A stretch of DNA of 64,000 nucleotides from an uncultured Chitinophaga sp. (GTDB lineage Bacteria > Bacteroidota > Bacteroidia > Chitinophagales > Chitinophagaceae): NCBI RefSeq assembly GCF_937898475.1, contig NZ_CALEJS010000010.1, forward strand, positions 297,044-361,043, read 5' to 3'. Positions within the stretch are counted from its first letter, which is position 1, and every line of letters begins with the position of its first letter. The notes under the pieces are model-generated. The model had not been told where the DNA came from, did not search any database, and was given only the letters and a program-made list of their open reading frames with translations. This document shows, piece by piece, positions 9,139 through 17,152 of this stretch. The position numbers were made by a program, and so were the translations under genes.

Positions 9139-10458
9139 ATGAAAGTTTTAAAATTTGGCGGCACCTCAGTGGGAAAGCCGGAACGTATGCATGCCGTAGC
9201 CAGGCTGATAACGGCAGACAACGATCCAAAGATAGTGGTGTTATCTGCGCTGTCCGGAACCACCAATGCACTGGTGGAGATCGGGCAATCGCTGGCAGAA
9301 GGTAAGAAGGATCAGGCTAAACAGCAGATAGACAAGCTGGAAAAGCATTACCGTACCTTTTGTGAAGAGCTCGTCAAGCAGGAAGCCCCCCTCGCCAAAG
9401 CTAAAGCTATCGTAGATGAACATTTTGAATTCCTGAACATCATCCTTAAAATATCATTCAACGAAGCGCTGAATAAAGATATACTGGCCCAGGGCGAACT
9501 GCTGAGCACCAAGCTGTTCACCGTTTACCTGGAAGAAGCCGGGGTGAACGCTGTATTGCTGCCCGCGCTGGATTTCATGAGCATAGACGAGTTTGAAGAG
9601 CCTGAAATACCCAAGATCAAGATCAAACTGGGTAACCTGATTGATAAACATAAAGGTCAGCATGTGTTCATCACCCAGGGTTATATCTGCCGCAACGCCA
9701 AAGGCGAGGTAGACAACCTGAAACGCGGTGGCAGCGATTATTCTGCATCCCTCATCGGCGCCGCTATCCAGGCCAGTGAAATACAGATCTGGACAGACAT
9801 CGACGGCATGCACAACAACGATCCCCGGGTAGTGGATAAAACCTTCCCCATCGAGCAGCTGTCTTTTGACGAAGCAGCCGAGCTGGCCTACTTTGGCGCC
9901 AAGATACTGCACCCGGCATCTATCTGGCCCGCCCAGCATTTCAATATTCCGGTAAAGCTGCTGAACACCATGCAGCCCGAAGCAAAAGGCACCATCATCA
10001 CCGAACTGCCCAGCGGCGACGGTGTGAAGGCCATCGCTGCCAAGGACGGCATCATCGCTATCAAGATCAAATCCAGCCGCATGCTGCTGGCTTACGGTTT
10101 CCTGCGCAAGATATTCGAGGTATTTGAAAAATATCGCACACCCATTGATATGATCACTACTTCTGAAGTAGCAGTATCGCTCACAATCGATAACCTGCAG
10201 CATATAGACCAGATCCTGAAGGAGCTGCATCCCTTTGGCACCGTGGAGCTGGACCATCACCAGGCGATTGTATCTATTGTAGGGAATGAAGTGGCGGCTA
10301 CGCCTTCCATCCTGAAGAAACTGTTTGATTCGCTTAATGAAGTACCGCTGCGCATGATCTCTTACGGAGGCAGCCGGCATAATATATCCATCCTCGTCAG
10401 CGGCCAGTACAAGGAGAAAACCCTGCAGCTGCTGAACAAGGGACTGTTCAACTTATAA
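9139..10458 (+). CDS. lysC: Aspartate kinase (monofunctional)
   Basis: 439 residues. It phosphorylates L-aspartate with ATP, the first step to lysine, threonine, methionine and diaminopimelate. The N-terminal amino-acid-kinase domain opens with VLKFGGTSVGKPERM. KRGGSDYSASLIGAAI and IWTDIDGMHNNDPRVV are the aspartate- and ATP-site motifs. The last roughly 140 residues carry two ACT regulatory domains (SRMLLAYGFLRKIFEVFEKY, and IVSIVGNEVAATPSILKKL). There is no homoserine dehydrogenase fusion. Which amino acid inhibits it is not visible, and the symbol lysC is by family size. A terminator follows directly. Confidence 0.93.
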   Translation: MKVLKFGGTSVGKPERMHAVARLITADNDPKIVVLSALSGTTNALVEIGQSLAEGKKDQAKQQIDKLEKHYRTFCEELVKQEAPLAKAKAIVDEHFEFLNIILKISFNEALNKDILAQGELLSTKLFTVYLEEAGVNAVLLPALDFMSIDEFEEPEIPKIKIKLGNLIDKHKGQHVFITQGYICRNAKGEVDNLKRGGSDYSASLIGAAIQASEIQIWTDIDGMHNNDPRVVDKTFPIEQLSFDEAAELAYFGAKILHPASIWPAQHFNIPVKLLNTMQPEAKGTIITELPSGDGVKAIAAKDGIIAIKIKSSRMLLAYGFLRKIFEVFEKYRTPIDMITTSEVAVSLTIDNLQHIDQILKELHPFGTVELDHHQAIVSIVGNEVAATPSILKKLFDSLNEVPLRMISYGGSRHNISILVSGQYKEKTLQLLNKGLFNL

Positions 10459-10478
10459 TGCCCTCAGGGATATAAATG

Positions 10479-10512
10479 AAAAGAGCATGCGCATCACGCA
10501 TGCTCTTTTTTG
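10479..10512. terminator. Bidirectional terminator between convergent genes
   Basis: A 13-bp stem (10479-10491 with 10497-10509, core AGAGCATGCG) and 5-base loop are flanked by A on the left and T on the right. It lies between the aspartate kinase stop and the RES toxin stop, so it can serve both strands. Confidence 0.88.
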
Positions 10513-10528
10513 TTGTATTTACTACCCG

Positions 10529-10996
10529 TTATTTCTTCGATTCCTTCAGCCTTTGATCAAATACAAAGGGGTGCTGGCTAAGTACCGTGATCCCTTCTGC
10601 CTCCGGGTGCAGGGGATTGATCAGGTAGTTGAATTCCTCCGGAATTACAACGGAGGGTAATTTTAACACAGAATATTTCCCTTCTTCCAGCCAGGCGTCG
10701 CCTACTTGCTGCAGTTCAGGAAAAGGGGCCAGTGACTGCCAGCCCGAAGGCAGCTCTTTACGCTGCAGGGTTTTCACCGGGAGGGAATCCGGGATCATGA
10801 TAGTAGCAATGCAAAAATCCTGTACAATGTTCTTCAATGGTACATGCACCAGTACTTCCAGTGCAGAGAGGGCGCGGCTTCCGGCAGTATAAACAACAGG
10901 ATGCCCTTTGCTGTTCCAGCGTCCGCCGTATAAACGGGCGCCAACACCATTCAGATCAGTAATGTACATGCATTTGCTGATACGGTAAACTTCCAT
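10529..10996 (-). CDS. RES-domain toxin of a RES/Xre toxin-antitoxin system
   Basis: 155 residues, nearly all RES domain. Characterised RES toxins deplete cellular NAD+ and resemble ADP-ribosyltransferases. The conserved R, E and S that name the family are visible: the Arg in LYGGRWNSKG (residues about 23-31), the Glu in ALSALEVLVH, and the Ser in LKLPSVVIP. The gene lies 15 bp after the antitoxin, the usual antitoxin-first order. It ends against the shared terminator with aspartate kinase. Nothing suggests truncation. Confidence 0.9.
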   Translation of the reverse strand: MEVYRISKCMYITDLNGVGARLYGGRWNSKGHPVVYTAGSRALSALEVLVHVPLKNIVQDFCIATIMIPDSLPVKTLQRKELPSGWQSLAPFPELQQVGDAWLEEGKYSVLKLPSVVIPEEFNYLINPLHPEAEGITVLSQHPFVFDQRLKESKK

Positions 10997-11011
10997 TCAA
11001 ATAGGGTGGGT

Positions 11012-11476
11012 CTATGCAAAAATGCCGTGGGCAATTTTGCCAAGTTCATCTTGGATGAGTTGGAAACCAAAGGTGGTATCCAGTAAAGAAATAGGTGGTT
11101 GATAGTTAAAGGCGGGTAATGGAGTACGCATCCATTCCTTGAAATTTTCCAGGTCGCCAAATACCTGTGTACCGTGCTGATACAGCTGTGAAAGTAATAT
11201 GGCTCTTTCAGACGTGTCTGCAGACAGCTTTTCATCGTCTCCGTAGCGTTGCAGCGTTCGTTCTGAAATATGCAGTATACGCGCCACTTCTGTCAGAGAG
11301 AAGGAAAGCTGCTGGCTCAGGTTCATGAGCGCTTTCTTAATGATACCGTCCCTGGAAAGCTGAATAAATTCAAAGTACCCCCTGCCGCTTACATAAGAAA
11401 CTCCACCACTGTCTTGTACTACCATCAGGGCCTGCTCCTGCCCGTGGTACCCCCTGTCTTTTTGCGGTTTAATCAT
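11012..11476 (-). CDS. Xre/MbcA/ParS-type antitoxin (DUF2384 domain)
   Basis: 154 residues from the ATG at 11476 (MIKPQKDRGY). A GTG at 11494 would add six residues but lies within the -7 promoter box, so it is unlikely to be transcribed. An N-terminal helical part with an Xre-like turn (MNLSQQLSFSLTEVARILHI, then SERTLQRY) is followed by the C-terminal antitoxin and toxin-binding domain (ILLSQLYQHGTQVFGDLENF, then KEWMRTPLPAFN). The protein should neutralise the RES toxin and repress the operon. It has its own promoter at the 3' end of dnaE, with an overlapping palindrome as likely operator. Confidence 0.88.
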   Translation of the reverse strand: MIKPQKDRGYHGQEQALMVVQDSGGVSYVSGRGYFEFIQLSRDGIIKKALMNLSQQLSFSLTEVARILHISERTLQRYGDDEKLSADTSERAILLSQLYQHGTQVFGDLENFKEWMRTPLPAFNYQPPISLLDTTFGFQLIQDELGKIAHGIFA

Positions 11477-11485
11477 ATTAACGAC

Positions 11486-11524
11486 ATTTGTCACAAATAT
11501 ACGGAATTTTGTCAGGTATTCAAA
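11486..11524 (-). promoter_or_regulatory. Promoter and probable operator of the RES/Xre operon
   Basis: On the minus strand, TTTG (11524-11521), 19 bp, then TATATTTG (11501-11494) matches the Bacteroidota promoter consensus exactly. ATTTGTCACAAAT (11486-11498) is a perfect 6+1+6 palindrome over the -7 box. A second TTTGTCA lies 21 bp away (11487-11493 and 11508-11514). The -33 element and second half-site overlap the last codons of dnaE. Confidence 0.75.
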
Positions 11525-14472
11525 TGTTTATCCTCAAAATATCCGATCTTCCTCATGTAGCTGATTTGCAAGGTAATAACGCCGTATTCTTCAGACACCA
11601 TCCCTTCCAGGATATAAAATCCCTCTTTTTGCAGCGGGAATTGGCGGAAGCTTTCCGGGAAATGCACTGTATCCAGGAAAGCGCCTTCGCGGTCCAGGAA
11701 GGTGCCAAAGCACATGGGGGCGCCCTGGGAGGTGCGTACGTACTTGGTGCAAACCAGGTAACCCAGGCAGCGAACGGTACGGCCCACCTGCTGCTCCAGC
11801 TCCCTCGCTGTAAGATACTGACTTTGATCGTGTTCCAGCACACTGAAGGGGGAGGCCACGGGGAATCCCATTAAGGCTATTTCCTCGAAGGCGTCTTCAT
11901 GGGCGTGGTAAGCCAGCTGGGGAAGGCGGCAATCCGGGGCAGGTTCGCGGAACAGGGGCAGCACATGGTCTGCATGGGGATTTTTGCTTTTCAGCAACAG
12001 GCTGCTTTGCCATAACAGCTCTTTTTTGGTGCGGCCGGTGAAGTTAAAGGCGCCTGTCCGGATCAGGATGTCCAGCTGTTCGGGAGGCGGCTGCATACGT
12101 TCCGTAAAATCTTCCAGGCTGGTGTAAGGGCCGTAACGCTGCCGTTCTTCCAGCATGCGTTTGATCCAGGCTTCTTCCAGTCCGTCTACATGAATGAAGC
12201 CCATGTACACCTCGTCTCCTTTTATGCTGGTGGGATACTGGCTGTTATTAATGCAGGGAGGGTGCACGGTAACACCGGTTTTCTGCAGCTCGCGGAAATA
12301 CAGTTCGCGATTGTAAAAGCCGCCGAAGTTGTTGATCACCGCCACCATGAATTCTGCGGGAAAATAGGTTTTCAGGTACAGGCTCTGGTAGCTCTCTACC
12401 GCGTAGGTGGCAGAGTGGGCCTTTGAAAAGGAGAAACTGGTAAAGCTGGAGATCTGCCGCCAGAGCTCCTGGCTAACGGCTTCGGGGCGGCCCAGCCGGC
12501 GGCAGTTGTTGAAGAACTGCTCCTGCAGCTGCATAAATGCGCCGGGCCCGCGGTATTTACCCGCCATACTGCGGCGCAGGATATCGGCATCAGCCAGGTC
12601 CATGTCTGCATACTCGTGTATCACCTTGATCACGTCTTCCTGGTACACCATGATGCCGAAAGTTTCGTGCAGCACTTTTTCAATGATGGGATGCAGGTAA
12701 GTTACTTTACCGGGGTTCCGGAAATTTTCTACATACTGCCGCATCATCCCGGATTGGGCTACACCGGGGCGGATGATAGAGCTGGCGGCCACCAGGGTAA
12801 GGTAATCATCGCATTCCAGTTTTTTGAGCAGCTGCCGCATGGCAGGCGATTCAATATAAAAACAGCCGATGGTGTTCACGGTTCTGAGCTGTTGTTTGAT
12901 CTGCGGATCCGTGGTAAAGGTTTTGATGGCATGGATGTCAATATCCACGCCTTTATTGGCTTTGATAATATCCAGCGAGTCGCGTATATGCCCCAGGCCG
13001 CGCTGGCTCAGGATATCGAACTTATGGAGGCCGATGCTTTCCGCCTGGTGCATGTCCAGCTGTGCGGTATAAAAGCCTTTGGGCGGCAGGTGGGTGGCAC
13101 AGTACTGGTGGATGGGCGCTTCGCTGATCAGGATACCGCCTGCATGTATGCTCAGGTGGTTGGGAAAAGCTTTGCCATCCTGCGTCATTAAGCGGTTAAA
13201 ATGCAGGATCTGCGCGTGTACGCTGTCTTTCTCAAATTTCAGGTCAAAAGGGTTTTCCAGTACCCGGTCTATTTCTTTTTTAGGCAGGCCGTATACCTTG
13301 CCCAGCTCGCGGATGATGGCATTGTCCTGGAAAGTGGCCACTGTGCCCAGTAAGGCGGTATACTCCTTACCATGGGTATGGAACACGTGGCGGATCACAT
13401 CATCACGGTCGCGCCAGGAGAAATCAATGTCAAAGTCTGGCGGCGAGCTGCGGTAAGGATTCAAAAAGCGTTCAAAGTAGAGGTTCAGCGCAATAGGATC
13501 AACATCGGTAATACGCAGGCAGTAGGCAATGATGGAGTTGGCGCCGCTGCCGCGTCCTACATAGAAATATCCTTTATGCAGGGCATAGTGAATAATATCA
13601 TGCGTGATCAGGAAGTAGGAATTGAAATGCTGGTCTTCGATGATCTTCAGCTCTTTTTCAATGCGGAATTTCGCTTCTTCATTGTCAGGGCCATAGCGGT
13701 ACAGCATGCCTTCGTAGGCCAGTTCCCGGAGCCGCTCACGATCTGCTGCTGCGCTGCCCAGGAAATATTGCTTATTGCGGTGGGCTTTCAGGTCCACCTG
13801 CAGTTCGCAGGCTTCCATTACACGCAGGGTTTGCTGCACGATGTGCGGGTACTGCAGGTAGTGTTCCAGCAGGTCTGCGGGGGAGAGCCAGCATTCATCC
13901 TGCCAGGCGGTGGTGGCGGGCGGTAGCTGGCTGATGAGGATGTTCTGGTCTGCTGCCCGCAGTACGCGGTGCAGCTGGTAATGTTCGGCATCCTGGAAAG
14001 TAACGGGATGGAGGATCACCAGTTTATCCTTATAGGCCAGTGTGTCTACACGGAACAATTTGTTCACTTCCCGGGGACGAACGCCCACCAGCTCATGCGT
14101 CTGCAGCTGCGGCAGTGGCACGCTGCCGCAGGCGTAGATCGCAAAGGTGCCTGGCAGCAAAGGCGCCCTGTCGGGGAAAGGCAGTTCATCCTGCAGGTGG
14201 GTGGAAAGAAAGCGGTTGATGTGGAACCAGCCCTCCATGCTGCGGGCCAGCAGCACATACTTAAATTCATGGCCGTTACGGCATTCCAGTCCGATAATCG
14301 GCTTGATATCCTGCTCATGGCATTCCTTTACAAAGGTCCACACATCGGCTGTCATGTTGATGTTGGTGAGGGCCAGGCTGGTAATACCCATCTGCCGGGC
14401 GGTCTTTACCAGGTCCCTGGTGCTGATAGTGCCGTAGCGAAGGCTGAAATAGGTTTTGCAGTTAAGGTACAT
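11512..14472 (-). CDS. dnaE: DNA polymerase III alpha subunit, short error-prone (DnaE2/ImuC-like) type
   Basis: 986 residues, shorter than a replicative DnaE (about 1160). It is a C-family polymerase: the catalytic aspartates lie in SSPPDFDIDF (D348, D350), with GYFYVGRGSGANSIIAYCL before and the finger motif FSFSKAHSATYAVESYQSLY after. The N-terminal PHP domain has lost its metal-binding HxH, reading YLNCKTYFSL. The protein ends soon after an OB fold (TVRCLGYLVCTKYVRTSQGA), without the long C-terminus of replicative DnaE. It starts 2 bp after the dinB stop, so it is co-transcribed with a Y-family polymerase. This matches SOS mutasome cassettes (established for ImuB/DnaE2 elsewhere). I infer damage-induced translesion synthesis. 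Confidence 0.88.
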   Translation of the reverse strand: MYLNCKTYFSLRYGTISTRDLVKTARQMGITSLALTNINMTADVWTFVKECHEQDIKPIIGLECRNGHEFKYVLLARSMEGWFHINRFLSTHLQDELPFPDRAPLLPGTFAIYACGSVPLPQLQTHELVGVRPREVNKLFRVDTLAYKDKLVILHPVTFQDAEHYQLHRVLRAADQNILISQLPPATTAWQDECWLSPADLLEHYLQYPHIVQQTLRVMEACELQVDLKAHRNKQYFLGSAAADRERLRELAYEGMLYRYGPDNEEAKFRIEKELKIIEDQHFNSYFLITHDIIHYALHKGYFYVGRGSGANSIIAYCLRITDVDPIALNLYFERFLNPYRSSPPDFDIDFSWRDRDDVIRHVFHTHGKEYTALLGTVATFQDNAIIRELGKVYGLPKKEIDRVLENPFDLKFEKDSVHAQILHFNRLMTQDGKAFPNHLSIHAGGILISEAPIHQYCATHLPPKGFYTAQLDMHQAESIGLHKFDILSQRGLGHIRDSLDIIKANKGVDIDIHAIKTFTTDPQIKQQLRTVNTIGCFYIESPAMRQLLKKLECDDYLTLVAASSIIRPGVAQSGMMRQYVENFRNPGKVTYLHPIIEKVLHETFGIMVYQEDVIKVIHEYADMDLADADILRRSMAGKYRGPGAFMQLQEQFFNNCRRLGRPEAVSQELWRQISSFTSFSFSKAHSATYAVESYQSLYLKTYFPAEFMVAVINNFGGFYNRELYFRELQKTGVTVHPPCINNSQYPTSIKGDEVYMGFIHVDGLEEAWIKRMLEERQRYGPYTSLEDFTERMQPPPEQLDILIRTGAFNFTGRTKKELLWQSSLLLKSKNPHADHVLPLFREPAPDCRLPQLAYHAHEDAFEEIALMGFPVASPFSVLEHDQSQYLTARELEQQVGRTVRCLGYLVCTKYVRTSQGAPMCFGTFLDREGAFLDTVHFPESFRQFPLQKEGFYILEGMVSEEYGVITLQISYMRKIGYFEDKHLNT

Positions 14473-14474
14473 GC

Positions 14475-15686
14475 TCAGCGTTTGGGATAGGGAACCATGT
14501 TATAGCGCCTGTTGCGGGCAGGCTGCCCCGGCGCCGTTATGTTGGTACCTTTCATCAGGTATTGCCATCCAAAGCGGTTTTTGATATGGTCAATGGCCTG
14601 GTATAAAGCGATCATCTCCCGGGTATCATCAAACAGGCTGATCTGGTAATTGCCCTGTACCAGGTGGCTGAAGCGCACGCCGATCAGGCGTACCAGCAGG
14701 CGGCGGTCGTACAGTTTATGGAACAGTTCCTTCACTTTTTCCAGCAGCACATGATCGCAGCAGGTGTAGGGGATGGTCATCTGTTTGGTGACCGTCTCAA
14801 AATCGGAATAACGGATCTTTACGGTTACGCAGCCGGTAAGCTTGTCTTCCTGCCGCAGCTCGAAAGCGATCTTTTCCGTCATGCGTACCAGTTCGGCATG
14901 CAGGAAACGCATATCGATGGTATCTGCAGAAAAAGTACTTTCAGTGGAGATAGATTTCTGTTCATGGTAGGGCACAACCGGGGATTCGTCGATACCATTA
15001 GCCTTATTCCAGAGGGCGATGCCGTTTTTGCCCAGCCAGGCTTCCAGCATGGTAACCGGTATCTCGCTGAGGGTCTTTACGTGCTCTACACCACGACGGC
15101 GCAGCTGGGCGGCGGTTTCCTTTCCTACCATGGGCAGTTTTTCAACCGGCATAGGGGCCAGGAAGGTTTTTTCACCGCCAAAGGGCACTTCCATCTGTCC
15201 GTTGGGTTTGGCCTCATTGGTGGCTACTTTGGAGATCATCTTATTGGAGGCCAGCCCGAGGGAGATGGGCAGCCCGGTTTCATGCATGATCTTCTGCCGC
15301 ATTTCGGTGGTCCATTTCAGTGAGCCGAAGTATTTATCCATCCCGGTGAGATCCAGGTAAAATTCGTCAATAGAGGATTTCTCGTAGAGGGGAGCGCTGC
15401 CGGCAATGATATCGGTCACCTGTCTGGACAGTTCGCTGTACATTTCCATATCGCCGCTGCGAACAATGGCATGGGGGCATAGTTTAAGCGCCATTTTCAT
15501 GGGCATGGCAGAGTGGATGCCGTAACGCCTGGCTTCATAGCTGCAGGCGGCAACAACGGCCCGGTCTCCATGGCCGCCCACCAGCAGGGGTTTACCTTTC
15601 AGCCGGCTGTCTTTCAGGCATTCTACAGATACGAAGAAGCAATCCAGGTCAAAATGCGCAATAGACCGTTGTTGTAAAGTGATCAT
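14475..15686 (-). CDS. dinB: Y-family DNA polymerase IV
   Basis: 403 residues. It is a translesion polymerase lacking proofreading. The palm residues are present: AHFDLDCFFVSVE (D13) and SSIDEFYLDLTG (D107, E108). A little-finger domain follows, and a canonical beta-clamp motif QISLF lies at 348-352. The start is the ATG at 15686. The -7 box TAAATTTG (minus, 15725-15718) lies inside the first S24-repressor palindrome 32 bp upstream. The dnaE gene follows after 2 bp. The intact catalytic residues and clamp motif argue for an active polymerase rather than an ImuB-type pseudo-polymerase. Induction by DNA damage is inferred from the operators. Confidence 0.92.
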   Translation of the reverse strand: MITLQQRSIAHFDLDCFFVSVECLKDSRLKGKPLLVGGHGDRAVVAACSYEARRYGIHSAMPMKMALKLCPHAIVRSGDMEMYSELSRQVTDIIAGSAPLYEKSSIDEFYLDLTGMDKYFGSLKWTTEMRQKIMHETGLPISLGLASNKMISKVATNEAKPNGQMEVPFGGEKTFLAPMPVEKLPMVGKETAAQLRRRGVEHVKTLSEIPVTMLEAWLGKNGIALWNKANGIDESPVVPYHEQKSISTESTFSADTIDMRFLHAELVRMTEKIAFELRQEDKLTGCVTVKIRYSDFETVTKQMTIPYTCCDHVLLEKVKELFHKLYDRRLLVRLIGVRFSHLVQGNYQISLFDDTREMIALYQAIDHIKNRFGWQYLMKGTNITAPGQPARNRRYNMVPYPKR

Positions 15687-15711
15687 GATGATGCCATTTT
15701 CTACCCAAATA

Positions 15712-15746
15712 TACTAACAAATTTAGTAATGCTAACTTTGTTAGCA
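15712..15746. promoter_or_regulatory. Two S24-repressor operators over divergent dinB and sdpI-like promoters
   Basis: TACTAA-CAAAT-TTAGTA (15712-15728) and TGCTAA-CTTTG-TTAGCA (15730-15746) are perfect 6-bp inverted repeats with 5-bp spacers, centres 18 bp apart. The first contains the minus-strand -7 box TAAATTTG for dinB (15725-15718). The second contains a plus-strand -7 box TAACTTTG (15733-15740) pointing at the gene at 15850. Both repeat the architecture found before the S24 repressor gene at 17115-17151. Confidence 0.82.
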
Positions 15747-15849
15747 GGATGTTCACTAAACATATTTGGCCTGATTGCTGTAGTATTTATAGGACAAAGG
15801 AAGAACGAGAAGGGAATAGAGATTTATAACACCATTAAATCGGTTTCCC

Positions 15850-16524
15850 ATGCAAAAGCCCGACATTCCTAAAGAACTCTTATTGCTGTTGCTGCTGCTT
15901 ATCCCGATGGCTTACCTGGGTATTATCTGGAACAGCCTGCCTGCAGAGATCCCAACCAATTTTAATCTATATGGCACACCGCAACACATCGGCAGCAAGT
16001 CAGATGTGCTGCTGGTGATGATCTTTCTGTTCCTGACCAACCTGCTGCTGTATTTTCTTTTCAGGTACCTGCCAACGGCAGGAGAGGAGGATGTTACGCT
16101 TCCGGCTACGGAGGGGCACCAACGGGAGTATTACCGTATCCGTTTTATGATACATATTTACCTGGCCATATTTACCTCGCTGATCATTTTTATGGTGAGC
16201 CAGGGAAAAACCTTTTTCATGGAGCGCTGGGCCTTTGTAGGGGTAGGCTTGCTGATCGCCTTGCTGGGCGGTTACCTGAAGAAGCTGCAGCCTAACTATT
16301 TTGTGGGAGTAAGAACGCCCTGGACTTTGCAGAGCAATGAGATCTGGAAGAAAACACATACCATGGCGGGGAACCTCTGGTTGTGGACAGGTATTGTGAC
16401 CATTATAGCGGGCTTTTTCCTGCCCCTGGTCACCGGGGTATTTATCCTGATGTTTGCCGGCGCCATTTTGGCCGCCCTGCCTTACATCTATTCTTTCCGC
16501 TTATTTAATGAAGACAAAGGCTAA
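15850..16524 (+). CDS. SdpI-family integral membrane protein (DUF1648)
   Basis: 224 residues, with six or so hydrophobic segments (about 8-27, 55-72, 97-118, 128-145, 174-190, 192-212). The N-terminal DUF1648 segment has LPAEIPTNFNLYGTPQHIG. The SdpI hallmark follows: NYFVGVRTPWTLQSNEIWKKTH. In Bacillus subtilis SdpI gives immunity to the SdpC toxin and acts in signalling. Most homologues have no known role. The gene diverges from dinB, and its only visible -7 box (15733-15740) lies within an S24 operator, so it may be damage-inducible. No sdpC-like toxin gene is nearby. Confidence 0.85.
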   Translation: MQKPDIPKELLLLLLLLIPMAYLGIIWNSLPAEIPTNFNLYGTPQHIGSKSDVLLVMIFLFLTNLLLYFLFRYLPTAGEEDVTLPATEGHQREYYRIRFMIHIYLAIFTSLIIFMVSQGKTFFMERWAFVGVGLLIALLGGYLKKLQPNYFVGVRTPWTLQSNEIWKKTHTMAGNLWLWTGIVTIIAGFFLPLVTGVFILMFAGAILAALPYIYSFRLFNEDKG

Positions 16525-16526
16525 TC

Positions 16527-16587
16527 AGCAGCTAACCGCCAGCCGCGCTACGCTAACTGCCAGCGGCTAACTGCTAAAAGCTAATTA
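16527..16587. repeat. GCTAAC word repeat between convergent genes
   Basis: About 60 bp made of variants of AGCTAAC/GCCAGC: GCTAACCGCCAGC, GCTAACTGCCAGC, GCTAACTGC, GCTAAAAGCTAAT. The same words recur at 29364-29412 and 29462-29495. The stretch lies between the SdpI-like gene and the convergent small membrane protein. No T-run terminator is obvious. Confidence 0.6.
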
Positions 16588-16588
16588 T

Positions 16589-17023
16589 TTATATCCATCC
16601 TCTGCCCAACGCAGTTCTGAAGGGCCAGGGGATCATGGCCAGTATGATCAGCAGCGCCAGTCCGTAGAAAATAAGCGAACGCTTATGTTTCAGGGCGTCT
16701 GTAGGCGATTTCTTTACTTTGGAACGGCCAATATGCACCAGTACCAGTGCAATCAGCGCCATGGTGGGATGCTCTACTGAAAAAAAGCGGGTAGCGGCTT
16801 CCTTCATGTTGAATGTTACCCACGGACTTATAAACATCAGTATCAGACCTATCAGGAACTGGATATCCAGGCTGATGGAGAAAAACAGGCTGGCCTTGTT
16901 ATCAGCAGCACCAAAGGGTGTTTTTCCATTAGCTCCTTGTAACGCCCGTACGAAAGCCCAGATACCAGTCAGTAAAATTACCCATCTCAAGATCGAGTGA
17001 ATGTGAACCAAAGTGCTATGCAT
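16589..17023 (-). CDS. Small four-helix membrane protein of unknown function
   Basis: 144 residues. Four hydrophobic helices are visible: about 10-27 (ILRWVILLTGIWAFVRAL), 45-65 (LFFSISLDIQFLIGLILMF), 86-101 (PTMALIALVLVHIGRS) and 116-132 (LIFYGLALLIILAMIPW). The histidines in HSTLVHIHSILRW and LVLVHIG resemble haem or metal ligands of cytochrome-b-like proteins, but no family signature is certain. A -7 box TATTTTTG lies on the minus strand at 17062-17055, giving a leader of about 25 bases. It is transcribed away from the S24 repressor gene. I infer no function. Confidence 0.75.
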   Translation of the reverse strand: MHSTLVHIHSILRWVILLTGIWAFVRALQGANGKTPFGAADNKASLFFSISLDIQFLIGLILMFISPWVTFNMKEAATRFFSVEHPTMALIALVLVHIGRSKVKKSPTDALKHKRSLIFYGLALLIILAMIPWPFRTALGRGWI

Positions 17024-17054
17024 ATGTGTGGTTTTATAGTTCCGATTTCCCGGG

Positions 17055-17062
17055 CAAAAATA
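17055..17062 (-). promoter_or_regulatory. -7 box for the small membrane protein gene
   Basis: TATTTTTG on the minus strand matches TAnnTTTG, 31 bases before the start codon at 17023. No clear TTTG at -33 was found. Confidence 0.45.
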
Positions 17063-17092
17063 AGTGAAGCCGTCAGAATAACTGGAAATATA

Positions 17093-17151
17093 TTTGGTGA
17101 TTACAAAAATTAATTACTAAATTTGTTAGCAATGTACTAAATATATTAGGG
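17093..17151 (+). promoter_or_regulatory. Autoregulated promoter and two operators of the S24 repressor
   Basis: TTTG (17093-17096), 21 bp, then TAAATTTG (17118-17125) forms a Bacteroidota-type promoter. The -7 box lies inside TACTAA-ATTTG-TTAGCA (17115-17131). A second site, TACTAA-ATATA-TTAGGG (17135-17151), with one weaker half, reaches to the base before the start codon. Centres are 20 bp apart. The half-sites match those before dinB (15712-15746). Confidence 0.82.
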
Positions 17152-17152
17152 T

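Noticed and set aside
9454..10380. Long open frame (308 codons) on the minus strand opposite aspartate kinase
   Set aside because: It is antisense to a clear kinase and has no family signature; open antisense frames are expected in this codon usage.
11477..11494. GTG start extending the antitoxin by six residues
   Set aside because: The GTG lies within the -7 promoter box TATATTTG and would not be transcribed.
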